Source: Candidatus Chloroploca mongolica (GTDB lineage Bacteria > Chloroflexota > Chloroflexia > Chloroflexales > Chloroflexaceae). From it: a stretch of 34,032 bases of DNA. The stretch covers positions 1 through 34,032 of the forward strand of contig NZ_SIJK02000056.1 in assembly GCF_004762035.2 (NCBI RefSeq). Reading direction: 5' to 3'. Under the pieces are notes generated by a model. It worked only from the letters and a program-made list of their open reading frames with translations, was not told the origin of the DNA and searched no databases. Shown piece after piece: positions 7,412 to 16,292 of this stretch (positions within the stretch are counted from its first letter, which is position 1; each line of letters opens with the position of its first letter). The position numbers and the translations under genes were made by a program.

Positions 7412-7855
7412 TTATGCGTCGGCGGGCTCCGCGTTTTGCGGTAGCCCGCTCCCAACCACCGCCACCGCCTTCACCTCTACCAGCAGCTCGGGCAAGGCCA
7501 GCGCCGTTACGCCGACGACTGTCCAGGTGGGGTAGTTCTGGGGGAAGAACTCGGCTTTCACTGCGGCAAAGTGTGGCAGTTCATCCATCGCCAGGTGATA
7601 GGTCACCAGTTCGACGACGTCGGCGAGCGAGCTGCCGCCGGCTTCCAACACGCTGCGCAGATTAATAAAGGCCAGCCGCGCCTGCTCTTCAAGTGTGGTG
7701 CCGAAGCGACCCTCACCGTCAACCCCGAGTTGGCCCGCGGTCCAGATCATTTCGCCAACTCGCACGCCTTGCGAAAACTGCCACGTCGTGTACAATCCCT
7801 CTGTGCCTGCGGGATTGATCAACATCCGCGGCTGCGGACTGAGCGTCTCACGCAT
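7412..7855 (-). CDS. Rid (YjgF/YER057c/UK114) family protein lacking the RidA arginine
   Basis: 147 residues from the ATG at 7855, with AAGGA eight bases upstream. A GTG at 7879 is also in frame but that site would then lie inside the gene. The Rid fold is clear: 'GEMIWTAGQLGVDGEGRFG.TLEEQARLAFINLRSVLEAGGSSLADVVELVTYHL' and 'ELLVEVKAVAVV'. RidA itself hydrolyses reactive enamines/imines released by PLP enzymes, using an arginine in PARS/T. Here that position is tryptophan (YPTWTVVGV, W111), so it is probably not a canonical imine deaminase and fits one of the other Rid subfamilies. It sits between the second araC-type gene and the second AraC-box promoter. Confidence 0.88.
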   Translation of the reverse strand: MRETLSPQPRMLINPAGTEGLYTTWQFSQGVRVGEMIWTAGQLGVDGEGRFGTTLEEQARLAFINLRSVLEAGGSSLADVVELVTYHLAMDELPHFAAVKAEFFPQNYPTWTVVGVTALALPELLVEVKAVAVVGSGLPQNAEPADA

Positions 7856-7879
7856 TGTGCATTCCTTTCTCAATACCAC

Positions 7880-8240
7880 TGCTCAGCTTTTCTTCGTGCT
7901 CTACGGCGCGAAACAGCGCGACCAGCTCGCGCAGAGCCTGGCAATCGCAGCCACGCCGGAAGAGCAGCAGGTACTCTTGCCGCTGGTCGCGAACTTCCTG
8001 CTGGTGCATCTGGGCAACGCACAGGCAGCGGCGCAACTGCTCGCAGTGAGCGCGCACCTCGGCCCGGCGAACGGGAACTGGCTCCTGCAGCTCCCCGAGA
8101 TCACCGATCTCCCGGCGCGGCTGCTCAGTGTGCCTGGCCAGGAGGGCTTTACGGCAGCCGGTATGGCGGCACAGGTCTTACCGCTTGCAGATGCAGTCGC
8201 GCTGGCGCAGCGGCTGATTACCCAGGCCAGTGAGGTGCCA
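7880..8240 (+). pseudogene. C-terminal remnant of a STAND/TPR regulator
   Basis: In the plus frame around 7902-8232 the codons have strongly GC-rich third positions and encode about 110 residues (KQRDQLAQSLAIAATPEE..., QAAAQLLAVSAHLG..., ending in FTAAGMAAQVLPLADAVALA). This resembles the last TPR helices and the 'F.aAwaeGralsleeAvalA' tail of bacterial STAND ATPase regulators. There is no start and no ATPase domain. The frame runs on into the antisense of the araC copy 2 gene, so the fragment is cut at both ends. An open frame on the opposite strand (7848-8057) has weaker codon character and no recognisable similarity. Confidence 0.45.
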
Positions 8241-9159
8241 ACCCAACCCTGCGCTTTTGCCCCACTGCCGAGGGCGGCACGCCATAGCGGCGCTTGAAGT
8301 GCAGGTTGAAGTGGCTGTGAGCGGCAAAGCCGACCAGGGTGGCGACCTCGTTGATGGTGTAGTCGCCGCTTTCCAGCAGCGCTCGCCCGCGCTCCAGGCG
8401 CTGCCCGATCAGGTACTGGTGCAATGATACTCCGGTGGCCCGTTTGAAGACCCGGCCGAGATGGTACGGGCTGAGGTGTACTTCCGCTGCAATGTCGGCC
8501 AGGCTGATCTGCCGGTGCAGATTGGCCTCGATGAACTCCTGCACCCGCCGCAGTCGCAGTTCCGGCTGCGCCTCGGCCCTCGCCAGGGTGTGGCAAGCCA
8601 TGGTGCTATGCCGGCGCAGCAGATGCACCGCCATGGTCTGGGTCAGCGATTCCAGGTACAGTTTGCCGGCGATGCCTCCGTTCAGCAATTCGCCCAGAAA
8701 GGCCTGGCAGAGCTCGTAGAGCAGTGCGTCGGGCTCGGCCGTGCGCGGCAGCAGGTTGAGGTGGGCCGAGTCACACTCGATTGTCTCCTCAGCGACCCGC
8801 GCCAACACGCGCGGCGCAAGGAAGAAGACGCCCATAGCCGGTGGTTCCTGGCAGCGGTAGTGATAACTGCCCGCCTCACCGCGTGGAACGATGTGCACCA
8901 TGCCGGGCTGCAAGGTCGTGTGGAACGGGCGCCCCAGGGTGCCGCGCAGCTCCACAACTGACCGCAATGGACAGGTGATGGTGTATTCCTCGTACATCGG
9001 TAGCTCAAAGCCGTGGGCGCGGTGTACAAACTCAGCGCCCATCACCTGGATGCCGTCGGGCATATCAGCGTGCTCGGCGTGCAGCAGCTGAAAGGGTGCG
9101 ACGCTGGCCAGGTCGAAGTCGGTGCTGGAGACCAGGGGGGCCTGCACCGCGTTACTCAT
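8218..9159 (-). CDS. AraC-family transcriptional regulator (copy 2)
   Basis: 313 residues from the ATG at 9159, with AAGGAG six bases upstream; an in-frame start at 9267 is not supported. Same architecture as copy 1. The cupin-like sensor includes RGTLGRPFHTTLQPG, and the C-terminus has two helix-turn-helix motifs (ISLADIAAEVHLSPYHLGRV and INEVATLVGFAAHSHFNLHF). Copies 1 and 2 share long identical stretches (for example RQ/RHSTMACHTLARAEAQP) and the leader. The last eight residues (GLAPHWPG) have no counterpart in copy 1 and are antisense to the STAND remnant, so the 3' end runs into foreign sequence. Probable target: the downstream AraC-box promoter at 7308-7373. Confidence 0.92.
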   Translation of the reverse strand: MSNAVQAPLVSSTDFDLASVAPFQLLHAEHADMPDGIQVMGAEFVHRAHGFELPMYEEYTITCPLRSVVELRGTLGRPFHTTLQPGMVHIVPRGEAGSYHYRCQEPPAMGVFFLAPRVLARVAEETIECDSAHLNLLPRTAEPDALLYELCQAFLGELLNGGIAGKLYLESLTQTMAVHLLRRHSTMACHTLARAEAQPELRLRRVQEFIEANLHRQISLADIAAEVHLSPYHLGRVFKRATGVSLHQYLIGQRLERGRALLESGDYTINEVATLVGFAAHSHFNLHFKRRYGVPPSAVGQKRRVGLAPHWPG

Positions 9160-9192
9160 TGTGTGCTCCTTCTGGTGACTACCGTCGAAGAC
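9160..9192 (-). promoter_or_regulatory. araC copy 2 leader, shared with copy 1
   Basis: Leader with AAGGAG ribosome-binding site, one mismatch from 5894-5926. Upstream of CTTCGACGG the two sequences diverge; here the next bases belong to the 3' end of a hydrolase fragment. This marks the edge of the duplicated araC unit. Confidence 0.6.
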
Positions 9193-9200
9193 GGTACTTG

Positions 9201-9440
9201 CTACGCACTGCGCCGAACCAGATGGCGCTCCAGAAACTCCACCTGCACCGCCACGACCTCGTCCCACAGCGGGGGCACGAAGACGTCGAAGTGTCCGCCG
9301 GGATAGCGCTTGAGCTCAGCGTGTGGGGCGTGCCTCGCGGTGTCATAGACAAACCGGGCGGGGGCAATCCGATCTTGCTCGGCAGCGATGTAGAGGATCG
9401 GGCAGCGGATGCGGTGCGCTGTTGTGATCTCAGTTCGCAT
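9201..9440 (-). pseudogene. C-terminal fragment of an alpha/beta hydrolase
   Basis: 79 residues, 'RCPILYIAAEQDRIAPARFVYDTARHAPHAELKRYPGGHFDVF...EFLERHLV'. These are the last strands of an alpha/beta hydrolase, with the acid (EQD) and the catalytic histidine (GGHFD). The nucleophile elbow and all of the N-terminal ~200 residues are missing, so it cannot be active. An ATG at 9440 with GAGGAG just upstream could still allow translation, though the spacing is only three bases. It lies directly upstream of araC copy 2. Confidence 0.65.
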
Positions 9441-9684
9441 GATCTCCTCTTGAATACCAGTTTTTCGCCATTTCCCAGACTATTCCGGCACCCAGGTAGA
9501 GCATGTGCAGTAAATCAGATCACACCCGCTGCCGCAAGAGAAGAAGGTGCACAAACGGGTGGACAAAAGGTGTCCTCTTCCGCACGGTACATGTTCCCTG
9601 GTTATGCTATACTGGAACTATCCTGTAAATAATTCGCTTCTATAACTATTTTTTTACCCGTTGAAACACCGAGGAACTACGCCT

Positions 9685-11346
9685 ATGAGTCCCCCGGAGC
9701 GCTTCAACCAGGCGATGCGGCGACTGCGCCGCAGCCGTGGGGTGACCCAGCGTGAGCTAAGCCAGCGTGCTTTCTGCTCGCTTGATACGGTCAAGAAGTT
9801 GGAGACCGGTGCGCGCCAACCTTCGCGTCACCTTGCCGAGCAGATCGCTACGGTGCTTGCCCTCGTCGGCGATGAACGCGACGCTTTTCTTGCCCTCGTC
9901 GGGACACGTTCCCCCCTTTCCAATGAAGCGTCCTCTACGCCGCTGATCACGCCAGCGCCTCAGCCTTCACCGATCGGCCCCTTCTCGAACATCCCTCTGC
10001 TTGGGCGCAAGGCTGAGCTCGCCGCGCTGCAGGATCTGCTCGCCGACCCCCAGGTTCGCCTGCTTACCATTCTTGGCCCCGGCGGCAGTGGCAAGTCGCG
10101 CCTGGCCCTGGCCCTCGCCAAAGAGGTGATTGGCCATTACGCCGACGGCATCAGCCTCGTTCCCCTGGCTCCGGTCACCGACGCGGCCCTGCTGCCCCAG
10201 GCAATTGCCGTCGCCCTCGGTGTTGGCCTCGCACCCGAGCCGGACCCGGGTACCCAGGTGCTGGCCTGGCTCCACCACCGGCAGTTGCTGCTCGTGCTGG
10301 ATAATATCGAGCAGTTGCGTGCGGCGACTCCCTGGCTGCAGGAGTTGCTTGTCACTGCCCCCGGCGTTCAATTGCTCGTCACCTCGCGTGAACGGCTTCA
10401 CCTCCCGGCCGAGTGGGTCTTCGATCTGCACGGCCTGGCCGTTCCCCCGCCTGGCGGCACGACGTTCGTGCAAGATCAGGCCGCCACGCTGGATCATCGG
10501 TACAGGGACGCGGTTGATCGCCCTGACCTCACCTCCCGCCTCCCGCTTCCTTCGCTCGAGGACTGGCCGGCGGTGGCGCTCTTCACGCACTGGGCGCGCC
10601 GCACTCGAGCCGGTGCGCCGATCAGCCCGGAGGAACTGCCAGCGATCGCCGCGATCTGCCGACTGGTTGAGGGCTTGCCCCTGGCGATCGAACTGGCCGC
10701 GAGCTGGGTGCGAACCTTGAGCCCGGCCGAGATTGCCCGCGAACTTGCCAGGGGTATCGACCTGCTCGCGGCGGCAGCGCCAACGGTCACCGGGCGTCAC
10801 GCCAGCATGCGCGTCGTCTTTGCCCACTCGTGGCAGCTGCTTACCGAACACGAACGGGTAGCCCTCGAGCGCTGCGCCGTCTTTCGGGGTGGTTTCACTG
10901 CCGAGCAAGCAGTTGCGGTTGCCGACGCACCGCTTCCGATGCTCGCCACCTTGATCGACAAGACCTTGCTACGGCGCGGATCGGCGGGCCGTTATGAACT
11001 CCACGAGTTGGCGCGCCAGTACGCCGAGGAGCAACTGGCGCGGCGCAAGGAACTGGCAGCAACGCGTGACCGACACCTGGCGATGATGATCGCGCTTGCC
11101 GAGGCGGGTGACCGGGGGCTGCGCGGGCACGAGCAGTTTGCCTGGTACCAACGGCTCGCTGCCGAGGAGGATAACCTGCGCGCAGCGCTAGACTGGGCGA
11201 CAGAGAGCGGCCAGGCCGCCGTTGGGCTCCAGCTCGCGGGGGCCTGCGGACTCTTCTGGCTAATGCGCTCGCATATCCTGGAGGGCTTCCAACCCCTGCG
11301 TGAGGCTGGTGCTCCCAGAGTCTGTGCCGCTGGTAACAAGCGCTAG
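9685..11346 (+). CDS. XRE-STAND ATPase regulator lacking its C-terminal TPR sensor
   Basis: 553 residues from the ATG at 9685; a TTG at 9661 is in frame but GAGGA lies between the two. Residues about 5-70 are an XRE-type helix-turn-helix (TQRELSQRAFCSLDTVKKLETG). Residues about 105-450 are a STAND/NB-ARC-like ATPase: LLGRKAEL, Walker A GPGGSGKS (131-138), Walker B LLLVLDNIEQL, sensor-like VTSRERLHL, and EGLPLAIELAASW. A winged-helix part follows (CAVFRGGFTAEQA...YELHELARQYAEEQL). Such proteins normally continue with several hundred residues of TPR repeats that sense a ligand. This one stops soon after FWLMRSHILEGFQPLREAG, inside a 40-bp palindrome. It is probably truncated and may be unresponsive or constitutive. 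Confidence 0.85.
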   Translation: MSPPERFNQAMRRLRRSRGVTQRELSQRAFCSLDTVKKLETGARQPSRHLAEQIATVLALVGDERDAFLALVGTRSPLSNEASSTPLITPAPQPSPIGPFSNIPLLGRKAELAALQDLLADPQVRLLTILGPGGSGKSRLALALAKEVIGHYADGISLVPLAPVTDAALLPQAIAVALGVGLAPEPDPGTQVLAWLHHRQLLLVLDNIEQLRAATPWLQELLVTAPGVQLLVTSRERLHLPAEWVFDLHGLAVPPPGGTTFVQDQAATLDHRYRDAVDRPDLTSRLPLPSLEDWPAVALFTHWARRTRAGAPISPEELPAIAAICRLVEGLPLAIELAASWVRTLSPAEIARELARGIDLLAAAAPTVTGRHASMRVVFAHSWQLLTEHERVALERCAVFRGGFTAEQAVAVADAPLPMLATLIDKTLLRRGSAGRYELHELARQYAEEQLARRKELAATRDRHLAMMIALAEAGDRGLRGHEQFAWYQRLAAEEDNLRAALDWATESGQAAVGLQLAGACGLFWLMRSHILEGFQPLREAGAPRVCAAGNKR

Positions 11347-11364
11347 CGCTTGTTGCCAGCGGCA
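11325..11364. terminator. 40-bp palindrome between convergent genes
   Basis: GCCGCTGGTAACAAGCGCT is followed immediately by its reverse complement with one mismatch, extended by one T-A pair. The palindrome covers the last codons and stop of the STAND gene and lies nine bases beyond the stop of the minus-strand gene. It could terminate transcription from both sides. The absence of a T-tract and the near-zero loop are unusual. It may have been the native terminator of the large secreted-protein gene, at which the STAND gene was broken. Confidence 0.5.
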
Positions 11365-11372
11365 TCACTTGC

Positions 11373-14300
11373 TCACCGCCGCACGAGCGGCACATACACG
11401 GTCGGGATATGCACCACGATCGCCGCCGACTCGCCGCCGCCCGGCTCCGGATTGATCACTCGAACGAGGGCGAAGCTCCGCGCGTCTTCGGGTTGCAAGG
11501 CTACCTGGAGCGTGGTTGGGGTGACGTTGGTGGCAGCGCGGCTGACCCCGTTCCAGCTTACGATCGCACCCGGTACAAAGTCGCTGCCCGCCAAGGTCAC
11601 GATGAGTAGCTCACCATTGCGCCCCAGACCAAGCAGGCCCTGCACACTCGGACGTGGGTTGCTGCCCGGGGCTACGATGCTAAAACTTAGTCCGTTGGAG
11701 AGTTGGCCGTCGGGGTTGCGTACCCGTAGTTCACCGGCCCCCGGCGTCAGCAGATCGGCCGCCGAGAGGCTGATCACGACTTCGTCTGCGCTGATCAGCC
11801 GGGTTGGGCGCGTGCCTCCGTTCCACTGACCTTGGGTGCTCTCGACGAACCCGCTGCCACGAAGGTTCAGCTCAAGACCGGTGCCCGTTCCGGCGACCAC
11901 ACTGGCAGGACTCAGGCTGATCAGGGTTGGTGGCGGTGGCGCACTGGGGCTGCCCACGTTCAGGGTAAGCACCTCTGAGGTGCCGCCGCCCGGCCCGGGG
12001 TTGACGACCCGCAGGCCCCGCGCCCCCGGTTGGGTCAGATCGGCGGCACTCAGGTCAACGTCGAGCAGTTCTGGCCCGCGGTAGCTCGTTGGGCGCTGCT
12101 GACCATTCAACTCGACGTGCGAACTGGGGATGAAGCCGCTGCCTTGCAGACTGATCCGCACTGGCCCGCTGCCCGCGAGCAGGCTCGTGGGCGTAAGACT
12201 CGCCAGCGCGGGCAGCGGATTGGCCTGGGCGTCACTCACCACAAAATTGCGTGCGCTACTTTCGCCGCCGCCCGGGCTAGGATTGCGTACCGTCACGGCC
12301 ACATTGCCGGCGCTGCTCAGCAGATTGGTCGCCACGGTGGCCCGCAACTCGCCCGATCCAAGCCGCTCGGTGGGCAGATCGCTGCCGGCCCAACGCACCA
12401 CCGCCCCCGCCGCAAAACCCTCACCGAGCACACGCAGACTCAGCGCGGTGCTGCCAACGGGGGCGGATGCGGGCAACAGGCTATCGAGGGCGGGCAGCGG
12501 ATTGACCGGCCCCAGGGTCAGGGCCACATTGTCGCTAAAGCTGGCGACAAACACCTGGTCGCCCTGCGGATCAACTGCCAGCCCACGCGCTCCGCCCAGG
12601 AAGGGGCCGGTGGTGATCCCGCTGGCAGGAATGCGTACCAGGGCTTGCACAAACTGGAGCATACCATCCGGCGTGCGGGCAAACGCCGCGATCCCATTGG
12701 CACTCTCGCCACTCACATAGACGTAGCGTCCATCGGTACTGGCCGCCACAAACAGTGCTCCCGCCAGCCCGTCAAGCGTGCGTGGGCCACCGGTTTGGGG
12801 ATCGAGCACCGTGTCACCCTGGCGCCAGGCTTCCTGAAAACGCAGGCGGCCCTGCTCGGCCAGATTGCGTTGGAAGACGGTCACCGCATTGGCTCGCTGG
12901 CTGGCCGCATAGACGTGCTGGCCATCGGGGCTGACCGCCACCCCAAAGATGCCGTCCAGCCCTGCGATCCTCCCGCCATCATTCAGGGCCTCGTTGAAGC
13001 TGAGGTGGCCGTTGGCTGGGTTCCGCGTAATGCCAACCAACTGATTGTTGGTATAGCCGGCTACATACAGATTGCTGCCCTCTGGGCTTATAGCGAGCCC
13101 GCGTGCCCCGGCCAACTCGCTGCGGTTCAGGCTCATCACAAAGCGCGGCCCGGCGGGGAAGAGGCCGCGTAGACCGCCATTCTCTGCCCGGCTCAGCACA
13201 GTCAAGTGGCCGGTGGCACTCGCCACGATGACATGCAGCCCGTCGGGACTGACCACAAGGCCCTGGGGATTATCAAGGCTGCTGATCGTGCCAGCACATT
13301 CGATAAGCTGGGGTGGCGGGCGCACGCGGCAACCATAACTATCACCCTGCTGCACCGTATCAATCAGGGTCAGCAACCCGGTGGTTGTCTCACGCGCAAA
13401 AGCGGTGACAGTGTCGCTGGCACTAGCTGTCACATACACAGTGCGCCCATCAGGGCTGATCGCCACATAACGCGGGCCGTCCAGTTGCAGCGTGCCTTCG
13501 GGCAGGGTTGCATTGTGCTGGTAGGTGGCCCCAACTTGCAACGCCCCACTGGGGCTACGCCGCAGCATGATCAAACGGTCGCCGGTCTGGGCTGCCAGAT
13601 AGAGGTGCTGTCCATCGGGGCTGATCGCCAACCCGTGCGGCCCGCTGCTGGCCCCGGTGCCGGCCTGCCCAAGGGCGAACGGGGCCAGCGGTGGTTGCAG
13701 TGGACGCACGCCCTGGCAACTCACGTCGAAACTGACCGTGGGTTGTTGCGGGTCGTTGGTGCTCATGCTGAGCGTGGCGGCACGCAGGCCCGGCGCACTC
13801 GGCGTGCAGCGCAGGCCAAGATCCATCGGCGCACCGCCATCAGGGATGGTGATCGGATCATTGCCATTCCAGCCCACCAGGCTAAAATCGCCGGGATTGA
13901 GCCCACCCAGACTGAGGCCGCTGATCGTCAGGCTCGCCCCGCCAACCTCACGAAGACTCAGGCTGCGGTCACGGCTCCCACCCACCAGAGCCTGGCCAAC
14001 ATCAAGCGGGCCAGGAGCTGCCGGGCTGCTCGCAAAACCAGGCGTCGGTGCGGCGACGGCGTTGCAACTCAGGGCATAGTTCAGGGTCGGCTGAGCCGGG
14101 TCGTCACTGCTCAAGCTCAGCGTCGCGCTACGCAGCCCCGGTGTCCCTGTTGGCGCACAAGCCAGATTCAGGCTGCCACTCGTGCCCGGATCAAGCGTGA
14201 GCGGGATGCTTGACATAATACTGAAACTTACTGCATCTGGCCCACTGAGCTGGGCCGTGCTCAGCGTGAGCGGAGCATCGCCCGTATTAGAGAGCTCGAT

Positions 14301-15980
14301 GCTCAGTTGCTGGCTATTGCCCACCGTCACATTGCCAAAATTGAGCGGCCCGGGTGGCAGCGGGGTCAGGCTGGTCACCGGCGCCGGGGCGGGGAGCTCG
14401 AAGGCCCCAATATCGCAGCGATTGCCTTTGGGGCGACTGAAACCCCGTACATCCTGGTTATCAACCGGTGGATTGGCACAAGTGGCCGGATCGCCCGCAT
14501 CACGCAACGGACTGGCCCCCGTTGGACGGCTGGTCAGCATCGGACTGAGCGGCCCACCATTGAAACTCGGCGCCTCAAAGCTCGCGCTGGTCGCACTCAG
14601 GTCGCCGGGTTGGTTCAACCCACAACTGCTGCCATCATCCAGGTTATGGCCGAGCGAGGTGAGGCTGCCCCCCGCGCAGCCGCCCACCAGCGCCGTATTT
14701 ACCAACCGCAGCGTACCATCAGGCTGGTTGAACAGCGCCGCCCCCTGGCCTCCGGCACTATTGGCGGTGATCGTCACGTTGCGCAGATCCACAATAGCAG
14801 CGCCGCCGCCAGGGTCTTCATTGAACAGCCCGCCGCCATTGGCGGTCGCTGCATTGGCGGTCAATTCCACATTCGCGAGGCTCAGCCCAAAGTCGCCACT
14901 GTTTGCAATGGCACCGCCGCTGCCCGTCACCAGATTGTTGAGCAGCACACTGCGCACAATGGTCGTAAGGCCGCCAAAATTGGCTACGGCCCCACCCCGG
15001 CGATCATTGCCAGCCGAACCAGCGATATTGCCACTCAGCACACTATCACGCACGGTGACGGCACTGTTGGGGCTCACGTGCAAGCCACCACCATTGCCAC
15101 GCAGGCTCAGGTTACCGGTCATGATCACGCGGGTAAGGTGAGCGGTATCCGGGTTGGCCCCATTGTTCCGCACATAGAGTGCGCCGCCGCCCTGGGCATC
15201 ATAGTTATCACCGGGATCGCCCTCGACCCCATTGTTATTGGGATCGCTGGCGAAAGCCAGGTTGCCATCAAGGATCACATCGGTCAGTTCGAGCGGCGCG
15301 ATCGCATAGATTGCGCCACCACTGCGCAAGGCCCGATTGCCCGAAAAGATCGACCCAGCAATCCGGGCCGGATCACTGCCCGCCGCCCAGATCGCGCCGC
15401 CGCCATCACTGCCGTCGGCCCCATTGCCCGTAAACAAGCTCCCGGCAATCTGCAGGGCCCCCTCGCTGCGAATGGCCCCGCCATCGCCAACGGTGGCGAC
15501 ATTATCAAAAAAACTGACCCCGGCTGCATTGAGCGTGCCACCAATGGCGACCCGGATGGCTGGCGCGCCCTTGGTCAGCGTCAAGTTGGTAAGACTCAGG
15601 CTGCCACCGCCATTGATCACAAAGATCGGGCTGCTTCCCCCGGGTCGTCCCACAATGGTGACCGGGCCAACCATCAGAAGATCGGCACTAATGCTGGGCA
15701 GATCCTTCAAAGGATCGCTCAATTGAAGTGGGCCGGGGGTGCTGAAACTGATCGCATATGGCCCGTTACCGCTGGCGTCGCACTGATGGTAGACGCCCTG
15801 GTCGGCAATGGCCTGCAACGCCTCGTAGAGCGAACACTTGCCATCACTATTGTTGTCAGCATCCCCGGCACTTGGATCAACCACGATGCTAACGGCCGCA
15901 TTGGCCCTGGGCGCAGGCCAACCTAGACCCACCAGGATGAGGCTCAGCGCCAGCACCAGCCGGGCAAGCAAACGGCTCAT
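11373..15980 (-). CDS. Large secreted beta-helix/ASH/beta-propeller/IPT protein, YVPLVRR tail
   Basis: 1535 residues from the ATG at 15980, with AAGGAG six bases upstream; the frame is open to 16025. Signal peptide about 1-28 (LARLVLALSLILVGLGWPAPRANA). Residues about 30-480 are a right-handed beta-helix with Pmp-like repeats (DGGAIRSEG, GGGAIWAAG, SGGAIYAIA, FSGN/LTAN). Two ASH/choice-of-anchor-D-like domains follow, about 490-760 (LNFGNVTVGNSQQLSIELSNTGDAPL). Residues about 770-1190 are a YVTN/lactonase-like propeller with repeated 'ISPDGqhvYvAs'. About four IPT/TIG domains (LTPTSLLAGSGPVRISLQGSGF and similar) lead to the final VYVPLVRR. No catalytic site is seen; an adhesive or structural surface role is likely. 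TATAAT at 16075-16080 is a plausible promoter. Confidence 0.9.
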   Translation of the reverse strand: MSRLLARLVLALSLILVGLGWPAPRANAAVSIVVDPSAGDADNNSDGKCSLYEALQAIADQGVYHQCDASGNGPYAISFSTPGPLQLSDPLKDLPSISADLLMVGPVTIVGRPGGSSPIFVINGGGSLSLTNLTLTKGAPAIRVAIGGTLNAAGVSFFDNVATVGDGGAIRSEGALQIAGSLFTGNGADGSDGGGAIWAAGSDPARIAGSIFSGNRALRSGGAIYAIAPLELTDVILDGNLAFASDPNNNGVEGDPGDNYDAQGGGALYVRNNGANPDTAHLTRVIMTGNLSLRGNGGGLHVSPNSAVTVRDSVLSGNIAGSAGNDRRGGAVANFGGLTTIVRSVLLNNLVTGSGGAIANSGDFGLSLANVELTANAATANGGGLFNEDPGGGAAIVDLRNVTITANSAGGQGAALFNQPDGTLRLVNTALVGGCAGGSLTSLGHNLDDGSSCGLNQPGDLSATSASFEAPSFNGGPLSPMLTSRPTGASPLRDAGDPATCANPPVDNQDVRGFSRPKGNRCDIGAFELPAPAPVTSLTPLPPGPLNFGNVTVGNSQQLSIELSNTGDAPLTLSTAQLSGPDAVSFSIMSSIPLTLDPGTSGSLNLACAPTGTPGLRSATLSLSSDDPAQPTLNYALSCNAVAAPTPGFASSPAAPGPLDVGQALVGGSRDRSLSLREVGGASLTISGLSLGGLNPGDFSLVGWNGNDPITIPDGGAPMDLGLRCTPSAPGLRAATLSMSTNDPQQPTVSFDVSCQGVRPLQPPLAPFALGQAGTGASSGPHGLAISPDGQHLYLAAQTGDRLIMLRRSPSGALQVGATYQHNATLPEGTLQLDGPRYVAISPDGRTVYVTASASDTVTAFARETTTGLLTLIDTVQQGDSYGCRVRPPPQLIECAGTISSLDNPQGLVVSPDGLHVIVASATGHLTVLSRAENGGLRGLFPAGPRFVMSLNRSELAGARGLAISPEGSNLYVAGYTNNQLVGITRNPANGHLSFNEALNDGGRIAGLDGIFGVAVSPDGQHVYAASQRANAVTVFQRNLAEQGRLRFQEAWRQGDTVLDPQTGGPRTLDGLAGALFVAASTDGRYVYVSGESANGIAAFARTPDGMLQFVQALVRIPASGITTGPFLGGARGLAVDPQGDQVFVASFSDNVALTLGPVNPLPALDSLLPASAPVGSTALSLRVLGEGFAAGAVVRWAGSDLPTERLGSGELRATVATNLLSSAGNVAVTVRNPSPGGGESSARNFVVSDAQANPLPALASLTPTSLLAGSGPVRISLQGSGFIPSSHVELNGQQRPTSYRGPELLDVDLSAADLTQPGARGLRVVNPGPGGGTSEVLTLNVGSPSAPPPPTLISLSPASVVAGTGTGLELNLRGSGFVESTQGQWNGGTRPTRLISADEVVISLSAADLLTPGAGELRVRNPDGQLSNGLSFSIVAPGSNPRPSVQGLLGLGRNGELLIVTLAGSDFVPGAIVSWNGVSRAATNVTPTTLQVALQPEDARSFALVRVINPEPGGGESAAIVVHIPTVYVPLVRR

Positions 15981-16074
15981 AGGTGGCTCCTTATGACTAT
16001 TTTGGATTGCCGTGCTGGTCATCATAACGCCTCAACGTGGCTTGGTGGACGCAGGGTGACCAACGCTCATTGGT

Positions 16075-16080
16075 ATTATA
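16075..16080 (-). promoter_or_regulatory. Perfect -10 box upstream of the large secreted-protein gene
   Basis: TATAAT on the minus strand, 94 bases upstream of the start codon at 15980. The hexamer 17 bases upstream (GATGCA) is far from TTGACA, so the -35 is weak or an activator is needed. Confidence 0.4.
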
Positions 16081-16243
16081 ACGTACCGTTCGCGAGTGCA
16101 TCCGACGTTTGTCATTTCACGCGCCGTGATCGCGGTGACGATATCGCGACCAGCGCGGCGAGAGAGCACCGGTTGCACCTTCGCTTGGCGTCCAGATACG
16201 CTCCCAACACCCTTTGCGCCTTTGCGTCACAGCATCAGAAAAC

Positions 16244-16292
16244 GTAGGGGACACACCACGCAGCGTGCGCAATGTTTGGCACGCACCCCTAC
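16244..16292. repeat. Inverted repeat bounded by GTAGGGG/CCCCTAC
   Basis: A 49-base element with outer arms GTAGGGG (16244-16250) and CCCCTAC (16286-16292) and an inner stem GCGTGC/GCACGC (16263-16268, 16279-16284). It lies downstream of the minus-strand gene ending at 16375. It could be a REP-like element or an mRNA-stabilising hairpin; a T-tract is lacking. Confidence 0.4.

Noticed and set aside
9967-10908. 313-residue minus-strand open frame
   Set aside because: Antisense to the STAND ATPase domain, whose Walker motifs are intact on the plus strand.
12030-13172. 380-residue plus-strand open frame
   Set aside because: Antisense to the propeller and IPT part of the same protein; composition typical of a shadow frame.
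14307-15926. 539-residue plus-strand open frame opposite the large secreted gene
   Set aside because: Antisense to an unmistakable beta-helix protein with signal peptide; no domain or ribosome-binding site supports it.
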